From UBA7672 sp040398425 (GTDB lineage Bacteria; Pseudomonadota; Alphaproteobacteria; Caulobacterales; Hyphomonadaceae): a DNA stretch of 64,000 nt. The translations under genes were made by a program, and so were the position numbers. The notes below the pieces were generated by a model. The model did no database searches, was not told the origin of the DNA, and was given only the letters and a program-made list of their open reading frames with translations. This document shows, in pieces, positions 53,953 through 62,243 of the stretch; the stretch's first letter is position 1; every line of letters begins with the position of its first letter. The stretch is taken from the NCBI GenBank assembly GCA_040398425.1, contig JBBATZ010000011.1, forward strand, positions 14,798 to 78,797, in the 5' to 3' direction.

Positions 53953-54762
53953 TCAAGGAACAAGATTGATCTTCGCCTTCATCCACATGTCGACGAGCTC
54001 ATAGCAGATCGCGATGCGGTCGAAATTCTTGCTCGGATCGTCGTTCTGGAAGGTGTCGAAATGGAAGGTGCCTTCGTCGCCCTGGCCCTTGCAGCTCATC
54101 GCGACGAGTTTGGTGGGGCGCGTCAGCTTGAAGTCGAATTCGATGTCCGACACGAGATCTTCAAGTATGCCGCTGGCGTGAAGGTAATCCCGCGCGTCCC
54201 GCATTTCTGGGGTGGGCGCTGCGTAAGTCAGCTCAATCGGAATGCCCTTGCCATCTGTGTTGTTGACGAAGCCTTCTTCCACTTCGTCGTCAGTCGCCTT
54301 GAACTTCTCGGCGCAATCCCATTCCGGCTGAACGTACTGTTCGAAGTCCTTGAAGCCTTCAGGGTCGCTTCCGTAAACGTAACAGATGATGTTGTAGGCG
54401 CGCTCAACCGGCGGCGCATGCGGGTCCTTTGACGTGTACCCAGCGCCAGCCTTCAACCATCCATTGGCGGCGCCAATGATCTCATCCACGCCATCGGGAT
54501 CGTCCGCGTCCGGCACCAGCAGGATTGCGGCGATCTCGTCGGCATAGCGCTCGATGTCATCAATCGGCCAGGTCTTTGCGTTGATGCCCTGGATCTGGTT
54601 CAGAAGCAGATGCCCCGCTTCATGGTACGCCATAAAGCGAATGAAGCCTTGCACGACGCTGTTGGGCGCCTCTTGAGGCGCTTCCGCAAGGCTCAACGGC
54701 GTCGACAGTGTAAGCGACAGGCCAATGCACGACGCTAGACGCAACGCGCGGGCTGATTTCAT
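53953..54762 (-). CDS. DUF4344 putative zinc metallopeptidase, secreted
   Basis: A 269-residue exported protein. After the signal peptide (to about LSLAEA) the HExxH zinc motif AYHEAGHLLLNQ lies near residue 46. A downstream acidic segment (DIERYADEIAAILLVPDADD) supplies the likely third ligand, as in DUF4344 proteins. Several Cys suggest disulfides. No substrate is known for the family. GGAGCAGG precedes the ATG at 54762. It is followed on the same strand, about 100 bases on, by the acidic secreted protein; a joint role is speculative. Confidence 0.85.
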   Translation of the reverse strand: MKSARALRLASCIGLSLTLSTPLSLAEAPQEAPNSVVQGFIRFMAYHEAGHLLLNQIQGINAKTWPIDDIERYADEIAAILLVPDADDPDGVDEIIGAANGWLKAGAGYTSKDPHAPPVERAYNIICYVYGSDPEGFKDFEQYVQPEWDCAEKFKATDDEVEEGFVNNTDGKGIPIELTYAAPTPEMRDARDYLHASGILEDLVSDIEFDFKLTRPTKLVAMSCKGQGDEGTFHFDTFQNDDPSKNFDRIAICYELVDMWMKAKINLVP

Positions 54763-54890
54763 GACCTGCTCCACCCCTTTGACAGCAGGAAAGAGCACGT
54801 CTGGCGAAATTTGTCATTGGGTGGAGGCAGTCACCAGCTTCGCAATGACCCTTTCCGGCGTTGCCCCCCTGCGTCATGCGATAGCCGGAA

Positions 54891-55376
54891 TCACGCCTCC
54901 GCTTTCTCGGTTGCCGGATTGAGCTGGATCATGCGGAGGTTGAGGAAGCCCGCGATCGTGACCCAAGTGAGATAAGGGGCGAGTAGAAGGGCAGCCACAG
55001 GGCTTGTCGGCGCGAACATCGCGATGACGGCGGCGATCGACAGCCAAAGCGCCATGACATCGATCAACGCGAGATCCATCCGCCTGCGTCCGAAGAACAG
55101 CCACGACCAGGCTGCGTTGATCGCCAGGGAGGCCCCATAGACGGCCAAGGCCGGCACGGCGTTTGATCCGGCTGTCTGCCAAACCAGCCAGCCAGCCGAT
55201 ATGTTGAGCAGGAAGATCAGCGACCAGATCACCGGGAATGCCCAGTTCGGCGGTGTCCAGCCGGGCTTCTTCAGGGACGCGTACCAGGCGCCGGGCCGGA
55301 AGGCTCCACCACTTGAGGCAGCTGCGAAGTTGACCGTGACGAAGGCGGCAAGGGCGATCCAGGGAGAGCTGTCCAT
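54891..55376 (-). CDS. tspO: TspO/MBR family membrane protein
   Basis: A 161-residue five-helix membrane protein of the TspO/peripheral benzodiazepine-receptor family. The signature is clear: WYASLKKPGWTPPNWAFPVI near residue 31, then NAAWSWLFFGRRRMDLALID near 87 and LAPYLTWVTIAGFLNLRMIQ near 131. In alphaproteobacteria TspO binds porphyrins and tunes tetrapyrrole and stress responses. Confidence 0.93.
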   Translation of the reverse strand: MDSSPWIALAAFVTVNFAAASSGGAFRPGAWYASLKKPGWTPPNWAFPVIWSLIFLLNISAGWLVWQTAGSNAVPALAVYGASLAINAAWSWLFFGRRRMDLALIDVMALWLSIAAVIAMFAPTSPVAALLLAPYLTWVTIAGFLNLRMIQLNPATEKAEA

Positions 55377-55437
55377 GTACCCTAAGTGACGCTGCCAGCA
55401 CGGAAATCAACCCGCGAAGTTCGGCTGCGCCACAGAC

Positions 55438-56007
55438 CTACGCTTCGATTGCGGCCTGCAACACGCGTGCGAGCCGATCGCGAAACAACGCTCGCTCGTT
55501 CGTCGACATGCCAAAGTCTTCCGAGATGCGGCGGTCGATCATGACGCCTTTCATGAGTGCGGCAGCCGTGCGCACGCGACAGGCCGCGTTCTCGCCGCCC
55601 AGCCAGCGGGCGAAGGGCCCATAGAAGCGTTCCTCACCAGCGGCGCGAATAGCCTCGCAGGCTGAGGCGTGGGAGGATGATCGGAGCATCACGAGGAGGA
55701 TGCTGAGCTTGTCGTCGTCGAGCGGTTCGTCGATCAGCATGCGCGCGATACGCTCGCCGAAGTCCCCAGGGTCGCCCTCGAACATTTCGTCCGGCGGCGC
55801 GCAGGCATTCAGGACTGCAGCGAACAATTCTTCCTTGCCGCCGAAATAGCGCGACACGAGCGAGACATCGACGCCTGCATCGGAGGCGATGGAGCGCAGA
55901 CTGACGCTATCGTAGGCCTCGTTGGCGAAGCGCGAAGTTGCGGCCGCGAGCAGGGCGGCGCGTGTCGCGTTTGCATCACGTCTGCGAACCAGTTCCCGAA
56001 CAGCCAC
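55438..56007 (-). CDS. TetR/AcrR-family repressor
   Basis: A 189-residue repressor. The N-terminal helix-turn-helix (VSLRSIASDAGVDVSLVSRYFGGKEELF, about 35-62) is typical TetR; the C-terminal ligand domain is diverse. The start is GTG at 56007 with GGAGG close upstream; the longer TTG frame is unlikely. Palindromes at 56043-56078 between it and the decayed efflux adaptor make it a former acrR-type local repressor whose target is now broken. Confidence 0.9.
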   Translation of the reverse strand: MAVRELVRRRDANATRAALLAAATSRFANEAYDSVSLRSIASDAGVDVSLVSRYFGGKEELFAAVLNACAPPDEMFEGDPGDFGERIARMLIDEPLDDDKLSILLVMLRSSSHASACEAIRAAGEERFYGPFARWLGGENAACRVRTAAALMKGVMIDRRISEDFGMSTNERALFRDRLARVLQAAIEA

Positions 56008-56042
56008 GCGACCTCCGTCACCAAAGACGCTTGTCAACAGGC

Positions 56043-56078
56043 GTTGACTTATAGCGGGTCGCTCTGACTTAAGTCAAC
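56043..56078. promoter_or_regulatory. TetR operator candidate
   Basis: GTTGACTTA (56043-56051) is mirrored by TAAGTCAAC (56070-56078), and the second half-site lies within a perfect TGACTTAAGTCA palindrome (56065-56076). Another TTGACA occurs at 56083-56088. It sits in the divergent gap between the TetR gene and the efflux fossil. Confidence 0.6.
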
Positions 56079-56091
56079 GGTCGTTGACACG

Positions 56092-56772
56092 ATGTAACCC
56101 ACGCTCGCTCCGAGGGTCTTCTCCTGCGATGAGTTCACCGGCAAGTTTGAAGCTGTCTAGAAGGTGGGTGTCGGGGCCCGGATCGGCGGGTTCATCCAGG
56201 TGGGACATTTTGAAGAGGGCGAGCGGGTCTCAAAAGGAAAGCTATAGTTCACGCTCGACCCACGCACGGCGCAGGCGGCCCGGGCGTCGGCCCAGGCAGA
56301 TTCGCAGCTTGCGCGCCGCGCCTTTTATCGCGCCGAAGTTCTGATGAAGGAGCAAGCGATCTCGCGGCAGGACTATGATCAGCGGAAGGCGTCGCTCGAA
56401 ATCGCCGAGGCGGCCGTTTCGTAGCGTCGCCTTGACCTGTAATTCACGCGCATCACTGCCCCGGCCTCGGGCTTCGTGTCGGATCGCCGCGTTGATCCAG
56501 GCTACGTCATTTCCGGCGGCACATCCGCAGCAGACCTGCTGATGATGGTTGTATCTACAGACCCGATCCACTTCGAGTTCGATGCGTCCGAAGCCCAGCT
56601 GCTGCGTTATCAACGCGAAGCGCCCAAGTCCGGCGGCAAGGTCGAAATCCGGCTGCGGGACGAGAACGACTATAGCTGGACAGGTACGGTCGATTTTTCT
56701 GATGCCGTCATCGACAATGGCTCAGGCGCCAGTGGGAAGCCCCGCGACCTAAGGCGCGCCGTTTCTGTTTGA
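56092..56772 (+). pseudogene. RND efflux periplasmic adaptor (membrane fusion protein), decayed
   Basis: One frame from the ATG at 56092 carries adaptor sense for over 200 codons but holds five in-frame stops: TAA 56095, TAG 56158, TAG 56245, TAG 56422 and TAA 56440. Readable family segments are DEFTGKFEAV, GGFIQVGHFEEGERVSKGKL, FTLDPRTAQAA, the hairpin helices, FTRITAPASGFVSDRRVDPG and STDPIHFEFDASEAQLLRYQ. The signal peptide and about half of the C-terminus are gone. No RND pump gene follows. Confidence 0.85.
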
Positions 56773-56869
56773 GACAGCAGAATTGCCGCCATTGCGGGCG
56801 ATGCGCGACCGAGGCTACATCCTTCCCAGCTGACATAAGACGAAGCACCGCATTTCCGGGAGGAACACC

Positions 56870-58138
56870 ATGATGACCGAAGCCGAGCGCGAACACGCGC
56901 TCAACGACCTGCGCATGTCGGACAAGGGGCTGCCGTTGTTCGAGGCCGTGAAGCGCCACATCGCCGAAAACGTCGTGCCGATTCTCGAAGAATTCGACGA
57001 ACTTGACCACCAGAAGGCCGACCGCTGGTCATGGCATCCGCGTCAACTTGAGCTGCTCGATGGCGCCAAGAAAAAAGCCAAGGCGGCCGGCCTCTGGAAC
57101 TTCTTCCTGCCTAACGCCGAGACCGGCGAAGGTCTGTCAAACCTCGACTACGCGTACATCGCAGCAGAACTGGGCAAGTGCCACCTCGCGTCAGAAACGC
57201 TGAACTGCTCGGCGCCGGACACGGGCAACATGGAAGTGCTCGAGCGCGTCGGTACGCCGGAGCAGAAACACAAATGGCTTGAGCCGCTGCTGGCCGGTGA
57301 GATCCGTTCGGCCTATGCGATGACCGAGCCGAACGTCGCGTCGTCTGATGCCAAGAACATCTCCACCAGCGCCGTGCTTGAGGGCAATGAGTGGGTCATC
57401 AACGGCGAGAAATACTACATCTCGAACGCTGGCGATCCGCGCTGCAAGATCATGATCACCATGGTCAAGACGAGCCCTGATGCGCCCGCCCACCTGCAGC
57501 AGTCGCAAATCCTCGTGCCGATGGACACGCCCGGCGTGAAGGTGCTTGGGCCGATGCATGTCTTCGGCGCCGACCACGCGCCGCGCGGCCACATGCATAT
57601 CAAGTTCACCAACGTCCGCGTGCCGAAGGAGAACATCCTGCTGGGCGAGGGGCGCGGCTTCGAGATCAGCCAGGTCCGCCTCGGGCCGGGCCGCATCCAC
57701 CACTGCATGCGCACGATCGGCAAGGCGGAAGCGGCGCTGGAGATGATGATCAAACGCGGCCTGTCGCGCGAAGCCTTCGGGCAGCCGCTGATCAAGCTGG
57801 GCAAGAATCCGGAAGTTGTTTCGCGGGCCCGCTATGACATCGAGCAGATGCGTCTGATGGTTCTCAAGGCAGCCAAGGCGATGGACGTGCTGGGCAACAA
57901 GGAGGCCCGCGTGTGGGTGTCCATGGTGAAATCCATGATCCCGGAAATCACCTGCCGCATCATCGACGAGGCGATCCAGGTCCACGGTGCGACCGGTATT
58001 TCGCAATGGACGCCGCTGGCCGAACTCTATGCAGACGTACGTCACCTGCGCTTTGCAGACGGTCCCGATGAAGTGCACCACATGGTGGTTAGCCGCGCCG
58101 AGATCAAAAAGTACGAGCCGGGCCGCAACGCTCCGTAG
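56870..58138 (+). CDS. Acyl-CoA dehydrogenase (ACAD10/11-like)
   Basis: A 422-residue acyl-CoA dehydrogenase of the longer ACAD10/11-type branch. Signatures: YAMTEPNVASSDAKNI near 148, NGEKYYISNAGDPRCKI near 175, RVPKENILLGEGRGFEISQV near 250, REAFGQPLIKLGKN near 303 and HGATGISQWTPLAELYADVR near 370. Family members favour unusual (hydroxy-, phospho- or long-branched) acyl-CoAs. GGAGG precedes the ATG at 56870. It is a single-gene unit ended by a hairpin. Confidence 0.92.
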   Translation: MMTEAEREHALNDLRMSDKGLPLFEAVKRHIAENVVPILEEFDELDHQKADRWSWHPRQLELLDGAKKKAKAAGLWNFFLPNAETGEGLSNLDYAYIAAELGKCHLASETLNCSAPDTGNMEVLERVGTPEQKHKWLEPLLAGEIRSAYAMTEPNVASSDAKNISTSAVLEGNEWVINGEKYYISNAGDPRCKIMITMVKTSPDAPAHLQQSQILVPMDTPGVKVLGPMHVFGADHAPRGHMHIKFTNVRVPKENILLGEGRGFEISQVRLGPGRIHHCMRTIGKAEAALEMMIKRGLSREAFGQPLIKLGKNPEVVSRARYDIEQMRLMVLKAAKAMDVLGNKEARVWVSMVKSMIPEITCRIIDEAIQVHGATGISQWTPLAELYADVRHLRFADGPDEVHHMVVSRAEIKKYEPGRNAP

Positions 58139-58169
58139 CGCCTGAACTCCGATAGCCTGCGCTGATTGT

Positions 58170-58203
58170 GAACCTCTCCGCTATGCGGGGAGGTTCATTT
58201 CTT
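58170..58203 (+). terminator. Rho-independent terminator
   Basis: An 11-bp stem with one wobble (58170-58180 with 58186-58196, 5-base loop), followed by ATTTCTT, 31 bases after the acyl-CoA dehydrogenase stop. Confidence 0.75.
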
Positions 58204-58241
58204 ATGGCTTAAGGGGCCTCAAAACAATCTTTCTGCCGGCT

Positions 58242-58267
58242 GTAACCAGCGGCCTGCATCCCCCGAA
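58242..58267 (+). promoter_or_regulatory. ECF sigma-type promoter candidate
   Basis: GTAACC (58242-58247), a 16-base spacer and CGAA (58264-58267), 41 bases before the DUF1223 start. This is the -35/-10 pattern I recall for Caulobacter SigF promoters, and a SigF/NrsF-like pair is encoded 3 kb downstream. Confidence 0.55.
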
Positions 58268-58307
58268 TACCCCCTTGTAAGCGCCACCACGGCGCGGGAA
58301 GGGCGCT

Positions 58308-59036
58308 ATGCCAGGGCCACGCGGTGTCATTGCAGGCGTCATATCTCTCGCCGCCATTGCGGGAGCGGCTGTTGTGGCTACCACAGCCTTCGCCAAGGAA
58401 GCGCCAGCTGGCCCGCCGACGGTCGTTGAGCTGTTCCAGAGTCAGGGCTGTTCGTCCTGCCCGCCGGCCAATGAGAATATTCTCACGCTGGTCGACCGGC
58501 CGGACCTGCTCGTTTTCAGCTTTGGCGTCACCTATTGGGATCGCCTTGGCTGGAAGGACACCTTTGCCTCCAAGGAAAATACGCAACGCCAGTACGACTA
58601 CGCCAATGGCGGCCTGCACCGTCGCAATGTCGCGACACCTCAGGTTGTCATCAATGGGCATGTCGACATCGTAGGGAACAGGCGTGAGGACCTGTTCCGG
58701 GCGGTGGACGGTTCCAAACTACCAGCCTCCGCTCCTGCCATTTCGCGCATCGGCGACAAGGTCATTGTAGCCGCCGCATCGCCGGCTGCCGGCGTCGCCG
58801 ATGTCTGGCTTGTCCGTTACGACCCGCGCACCGTGCAGGTGCCCATCCAGGCAGGCGAAAATGGCGGGCGTACCCTGCCTCACCGCAATGTGGTGCATGA
58901 GCTTGTTCGCCTGGGCGGATGGAGCGGAAAAGCCGCCTCCTACCGGCTGCCCGCAGCGACCGACGCGGCCTATCGAACTGCCATTCTTGTTCAGGGCGCC
59001 TCAGGCGGCCCGATCATCGCCTCCTTCGAATCCTGA
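58308..59036 (+). CDS. DUF1223 thioredoxin-fold exported protein
   Basis: A 242-residue protein with an N-terminal signal/anchor helix (about 6-28). The family signature ELFQSQGCSSCPPANENILT has a CxxC pair (CSSC) at the start of a thioredoxin-like fold, and FGVTYWDRLGWKDTFA follows near 72. DUF1223 proteins are uncharacterised but their CxxC suggests periplasmic redox work. It is first in a plus-strand run with the MXKDX protein, cytochrome b and molybdopterin enzyme, behind the ECF-like promoter. Confidence 0.88.
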   Translation: MPGPRGVIAGVISLAAIAGAAVVATTAFAKEAPAGPPTVVELFQSQGCSSCPPANENILTLVDRPDLLVFSFGVTYWDRLGWKDTFASKENTQRQYDYANGGLHRRNVATPQVVINGHVDIVGNRREDLFRAVDGSKLPASAPAISRIGDKVIVAAASPAAGVADVWLVRYDPRTVQVPIQAGENGGRTLPHRNVVHELVRLGGWSGKAASYRLPAATDAAYRTAILVQGASGGPIIASFES

Positions 59037-59079
59037 CTCTCAACCAGCGTGCTTCTGCACACAATCAAGGGGACTTCCA

Positions 59080-59382
59080 ATGACCTCCAAACTTCTCACG
59101 TCGATCGCCGCCGGCATCCTCGCCTTCGGTCTTGCTGCGTGCTCTGGCCCAGCGTCCGATCCAATGGCGGCAGACGCCATGAAGACCGATGCCATGAAGA
59201 CGGACAGCATGGCGGCTGATGCAATGAAACCAGACTCGATGGCGGCGGATCCGATGAAAGCCGATGCCATGGCCGCTGACCCGATGAAGACTGACAGCAT
59301 GGCCGCCGATCCGATGAAGCCTGCCGACCCGATGGCGTCAGACCCAATGAAAGCCGACGCGATGAAGCCGGCTGACCATTGA
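59080..59382 (+). CDS. Pentapeptide MXKDX-repeat lipoprotein-like protein
   Basis: A 100-residue protein. The leader ends FGLAAC (lipobox). The rest is a tandem five-residue repeat of the M-x-x-D-x type (AADAMKTDAMKTDSMAADAM...), about 15 units, giving a Met/Asp-rich tail to the final His. Repetition is visible in the DNA as near-identical 15-base units. Met-Asp arrays could bind metal ions or be oxidised at Met. A ribosome site (AAGGGGA) precedes the ATG at 59080. It lies next to oxidative-stress-like genes. Confidence 0.85.
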   Translation: MTSKLLTSIAAGILAFGLAACSGPASDPMAADAMKTDAMKTDSMAADAMKPDSMAADPMKADAMAADPMKTDSMAADPMKPADPMASDPMKADAMKPADH

Positions 59383-59466
59383 CGCCTGGCATCGAGACGC
59401 CCGGCGGATCTCCTCCGACATCTCTGGGCGTCTCGGTGTACGCATTTTCCCATGCTACAGGGCAGT

Positions 59467-60201
59467 ATGACCATGCAGAGTACAAGCGAGACGATCTATC
59501 GCCACACGCGGATTGTGCGGATTGCGCACTGGATCAACGCGTTGTGTTTTCTTCTGCTGCTGATGAGCGGCCTGCAGATATTCAACGCTCACCCGCGCTT
59601 GTACTGGGGCCAATTCGGCGCGGACCATGACACGCCCTGGCTGGCGATTTCCGGCGGCGTGCCATGGCAATTCACTTTGCCCGGAATGCGTGACCTTGGC
59701 ACGGGGCGCAATTGGCATTTCTTTTTTGCATGGGCGCTGGTTCTGAACGGCGCGGTCTATCTGGCCTTCAATATCTTCAACCGGCACTTCCAGCGCGACA
59801 TCCTGCCGAAGACCGATGAGCTAAAGCCTGCGCATCTGTGGGAAGAGGTGGTTCATCACGCGCAGTTCAAGCGCATAACCGGGGCCGCCGCGAAGAACTA
59901 CAACACGCTCCAGAAGCTGGCCTATGTCGCGGTGATCTTCGTGCTGTTTCCGCTGATCATCCTCACCGGGCTGACCATGTCGCCCGGCTTCAACGCCATC
60001 GCGCCGATCCTGCTCGACATTTTCGGAGGCAGGCAGTCGGCGCGTTCGCTGCATTTCATCGCGGCCAACCTGCTGGTGGCCTTTCTTGTTATCCACCTGA
60101 TCGAAGTTGTTGTGGCGGGCGCGTGGAATGAAATCCGCTCGATGATCACCGGTAAATTCGTCGTGCCGCAAAGCTCGACTGTTGCGGAGGATGCCCCGTG
60201 A
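59467..60201 (+). CDS. Cytochrome b/b6-type (b561-like) membrane subunit
   Basis: A 244-residue membrane protein with four main helices and haem-ligand histidines in each half: RHTRIVRIAHWINALCF near 13, WHFFFAWALVLNGAVY near 82, and SLHFIAANLLVAFLVIHLIE near 193. It resembles the di-haem cytochrome b subunit that feeds quinol electrons to periplasmic molybdenum enzymes. The start is the ATG at 59467; 59473 is possible. It overlaps the molybdopterin oxidoreductase by GTGA, so the two form one enzyme complex. Confidence 0.88.
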   Translation: MTMQSTSETIYRHTRIVRIAHWINALCFLLLLMSGLQIFNAHPRLYWGQFGADHDTPWLAISGGVPWQFTLPGMRDLGTGRNWHFFFAWALVLNGAVYLAFNIFNRHFQRDILPKTDELKPAHLWEEVVHHAQFKRITGAAAKNYNTLQKLAYVAVIFVLFPLIILTGLTMSPGFNAIAPILLDIFGGRQSARSLHFIAANLLVAFLVIHLIEVVVAGAWNEIRSMITGKFVVPQSSTVAEDAP

Positions 60202-60965
60202 AAGAGTTCCTTACGCGCCGCAAGCTTCTGACATCGGGCGCCATCACGATTGGCGGGCTTGCGCTGTCGGGCTGCGATCCGCTTTCGCGATCGCCGGAGT
60301 TTCGCACTTTCCTGCGCAGTGGCGAGAAGCTGACCATGGGTGCGCAGCGTGCGCTGATGGTGGGGCAGCCGCTCGCCCGCGAATTCTCCGAGCGGGACAT
60401 CTCGCCCGTGTTCAAGGCGAATGGCACAAAGGACCCCAACACAGCTGCTTACAAGGCGCTGGTCGACGCGGGCTTCAGCAACTGGAGCCTGCGTATCGAC
60501 GGGCTGGTCGACAATCCGCAGTCCTATTCGCTGTCGGATCTTCGCGCATTGCCTGCGCGAACACAGATCACGCGCCATGATTGTGTTGAAGGCTGGAGCG
60601 CGATTGGCAAGTGGAAGGGCGTGCAATTGGGTCCGCTGTTGCAGACAGCCAGCCTCAAGCCAAACGCCCGCTTTGCCGTGATGCACTGCGCCGACAACTA
60701 TGGTGGCGGCGCGGACATGTACTACGAGAGCATCGACCTGGTCGACGGATTTCATCCGCAGACAATCCTCGCTTACGAGCTGAATGGTCAGCCGCTGGAC
60801 GTATCCCATGGCGCGCCGCTGCGCCTGCGGGTCGAGCGGCAGCTGGGTTACAAGCAAGCCAAATACCTGATGCGCATCGAGATCGTCGAGCGCCTTGATG
60901 GCTTCGGCCGCGGGAAGGGCGGTTACTGGGAAGATCGCGGGTATGAATGGTATGCCGGTATCTGA
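60198..60965 (+). CDS. Tat-exported molybdopterin oxidoreductase (sulfite oxidase / MsrP-like)
   Basis: A 255-residue catalytic subunit. A twin-arginine leader (LTRRKLLTSGAITIGGLAL) is followed by a Cys (SGC). The sulfite-oxidase fold carries the molybdenum-ligand Cys129 in TRHDCVEGWSAIGKWKGV, and the YYESIDLVDGFHP region near 175 lines the cofactor pocket. The start is a GTG inside the cytochrome b stop. With the cytochrome as quinol link it may repair oxidised methionine, as MsrPQ does, or act on another S-oxide; the Met-rich MXKDX neighbour makes the first attractive but unproven. Confidence 0.88.
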   Translation: MKEFLTRRKLLTSGAITIGGLALSGCDPLSRSPEFRTFLRSGEKLTMGAQRALMVGQPLAREFSERDISPVFKANGTKDPNTAAYKALVDAGFSNWSLRIDGLVDNPQSYSLSDLRALPARTQITRHDCVEGWSAIGKWKGVQLGPLLQTASLKPNARFAVMHCADNYGGGADMYYESIDLVDGFHPQTILAYELNGQPLDVSHGAPLRLRVERQLGYKQAKYLMRIEIVERLDGFGRGKGGYWEDRGYEWYAGI

Positions 60966-61043
60966 TGCGCTGATGACAAAGGCTGCAAGGCTCCGCTACA
61001 CAGTCCGCACCTGCCGCGCGGCAGAGCTTGGGCGGGCAGTTGC

Positions 61044-61586
61044 TTGGCGAGTGAGATCGAAACGCGTTTGAAAGCGCTGATGCTTCGCGGGCTTGGCGGG
61101 GAGGCTGCTGCGCATGCCGAATTGCTCGGTGCGCTCGCGGGCTATCTCCGCGGCTTTCTCGCTCGCAAAATGGGGCGCAACGCCGCCGACCTAGAGGATC
61201 TCGTGCAGGAATCTCTGCTGGCCATCCACCTGAAGCGCGACACGTATGATACGTCGCAACCCTTCACGGCGTGGGCCTTCACGATCGCCCGCTACAAGCT
61301 GATTGACTGGTATCGCCGCAACCGCATCCGCCGGACCGAGCCGATCGACGAAGCGGCCGAACTTTTCGGGAGCGATGACACCAATGAAATCGCTGTCAGG
61401 AGGGATCTCGACAAGCTGGTGGCGACGCTGCCGGAAAAGCAGCGCGCACTTCTGGCAGACGTTAAGATTGCCGGGCTATCGAATGCCGAAGCGGCTGCAA
61501 AAGCCGGCATGACGGAAGGCGCCGTGAAGGTCAGTATCCACAGAAGCCTGCAGGCTCTGATGAGGAGGGCGCGCGATGAAGACTGA
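61044..61586 (+). CDS. ECF RNA polymerase sigma factor (SigF-like)
   Basis: A 180-residue ECF sigma factor. Region 2 is DLEDLVQESLLAIHLKRDTY through FTAWAFTIARYKLIDWYRR (about 50-92), and region 4 is LPEKQRALLADVKIAGLSNAEAAAKAGMTEGAVKVSIHRS (about 128-167). The start codon is TTG at 61044; no better codon is in frame nearby. It overlaps the anti-sigma gene, the arrangement of sigF-nrsF in Caulobacter, where the pair answers heavy metals and oxidants. Confidence 0.9.
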   Translation: MASEIETRLKALMLRGLGGEAAAHAELLGALAGYLRGFLARKMGRNAADLEDLVQESLLAIHLKRDTYDTSQPFTAWAFTIARYKLIDWYRRNRIRRTEPIDEAAELFGSDDTNEIAVRRDLDKLVATLPEKQRALLADVKIAGLSNAEAAAKAGMTEGAVKVSIHRSLQALMRRARDED

Positions 61587-62217
61587 CGAGTTGATCGCCC
61601 TTCTGGCCCACGATGCGACGCCCGTGAAGCGCGGCATGCTTCCCGCCCGCTTGCTGTTGTTTGCGCTGATTGGCGCCTTCATTGCCGCCGTGATCCTTGT
61701 CCCGTGGCTCGGCATCCGACCCGATCTCACTGACGCGATGGGCGGGACGACCTTCTGGATGAAGGCCATTTATACGTTCGGGCTCGGGGTGGGCGGCTTC
61801 GCGCTGGTCGAGCGCCTGTCGCGCCCCGGCGTGAAAGGAGGGTTCGGCTGGCTGCTGGCTGCCGCCTGCGTCGCGGCCATTGTCGCGATTGCAGTCAGCG
61901 AATTGATGTTAATGCCGCCGGAGGACATGCCCGACGCCATCATGGGGTCAAGCTGGTACAGCTGTCCGCTGTGCATCATTGTTCTGTCGATCCCCGGCCT
62001 TGCCGCAACTCTGTGGACGATGAGGCGCTTTGCACCGACACGTCCAACGCTTGCTGGCGCCGCCGCCGGCTTGCTCGCTGGGGGCCTGGCCGCGACGGTT
62101 TATGGTCTTCACTGCGATGAGACCGCAGCGCCCTTTGTCGCTATCTGGTATTCGCTTGGCGTTGTTGTGAGCGCCCTCCTTGGGGCTATGGTCGGCCCGC
62201 GCGTCCTGCGCTGGTAG
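61576..62217 (+). CDS. nrsF: NrsF-type (DUF1109) membrane anti-sigma factor
   Basis: A 213-residue protein with six predicted membrane helices. Cys130 and Cys133 (SWYSCPLC) and Cys180 (GLHCDE) sit where Caulobacter NrsF has its sensing cysteines (close to 131 and 181). In that system the protein holds the sigma factor at the membrane until metals or oxidation act on the cysteines. Its start lies inside the sigma gene, so the two are made together. Confidence 0.9.
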   Translation: MKTDELIALLAHDATPVKRGMLPARLLLFALIGAFIAAVILVPWLGIRPDLTDAMGGTTFWMKAIYTFGLGVGGFALVERLSRPGVKGGFGWLLAAACVAAIVAIAVSELMLMPPEDMPDAIMGSSWYSCPLCIIVLSIPGLAATLWTMRRFAPTRPTLAGAAAGLLAGGLAATVYGLHCDETAAPFVAIWYSLGVVVSALLGAMVGPRVLRW

Positions 62218-62243
62218 GGCGTATCCGCAAGCGTGGCGAAGCG

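Noticed and set aside
59155..59375. Dense tandem 15-base repeats as a CRISPR or VNTR outside genes
   Set aside because: They lie inside one open frame with a lipoprotein leader and match the MXKDX protein family.
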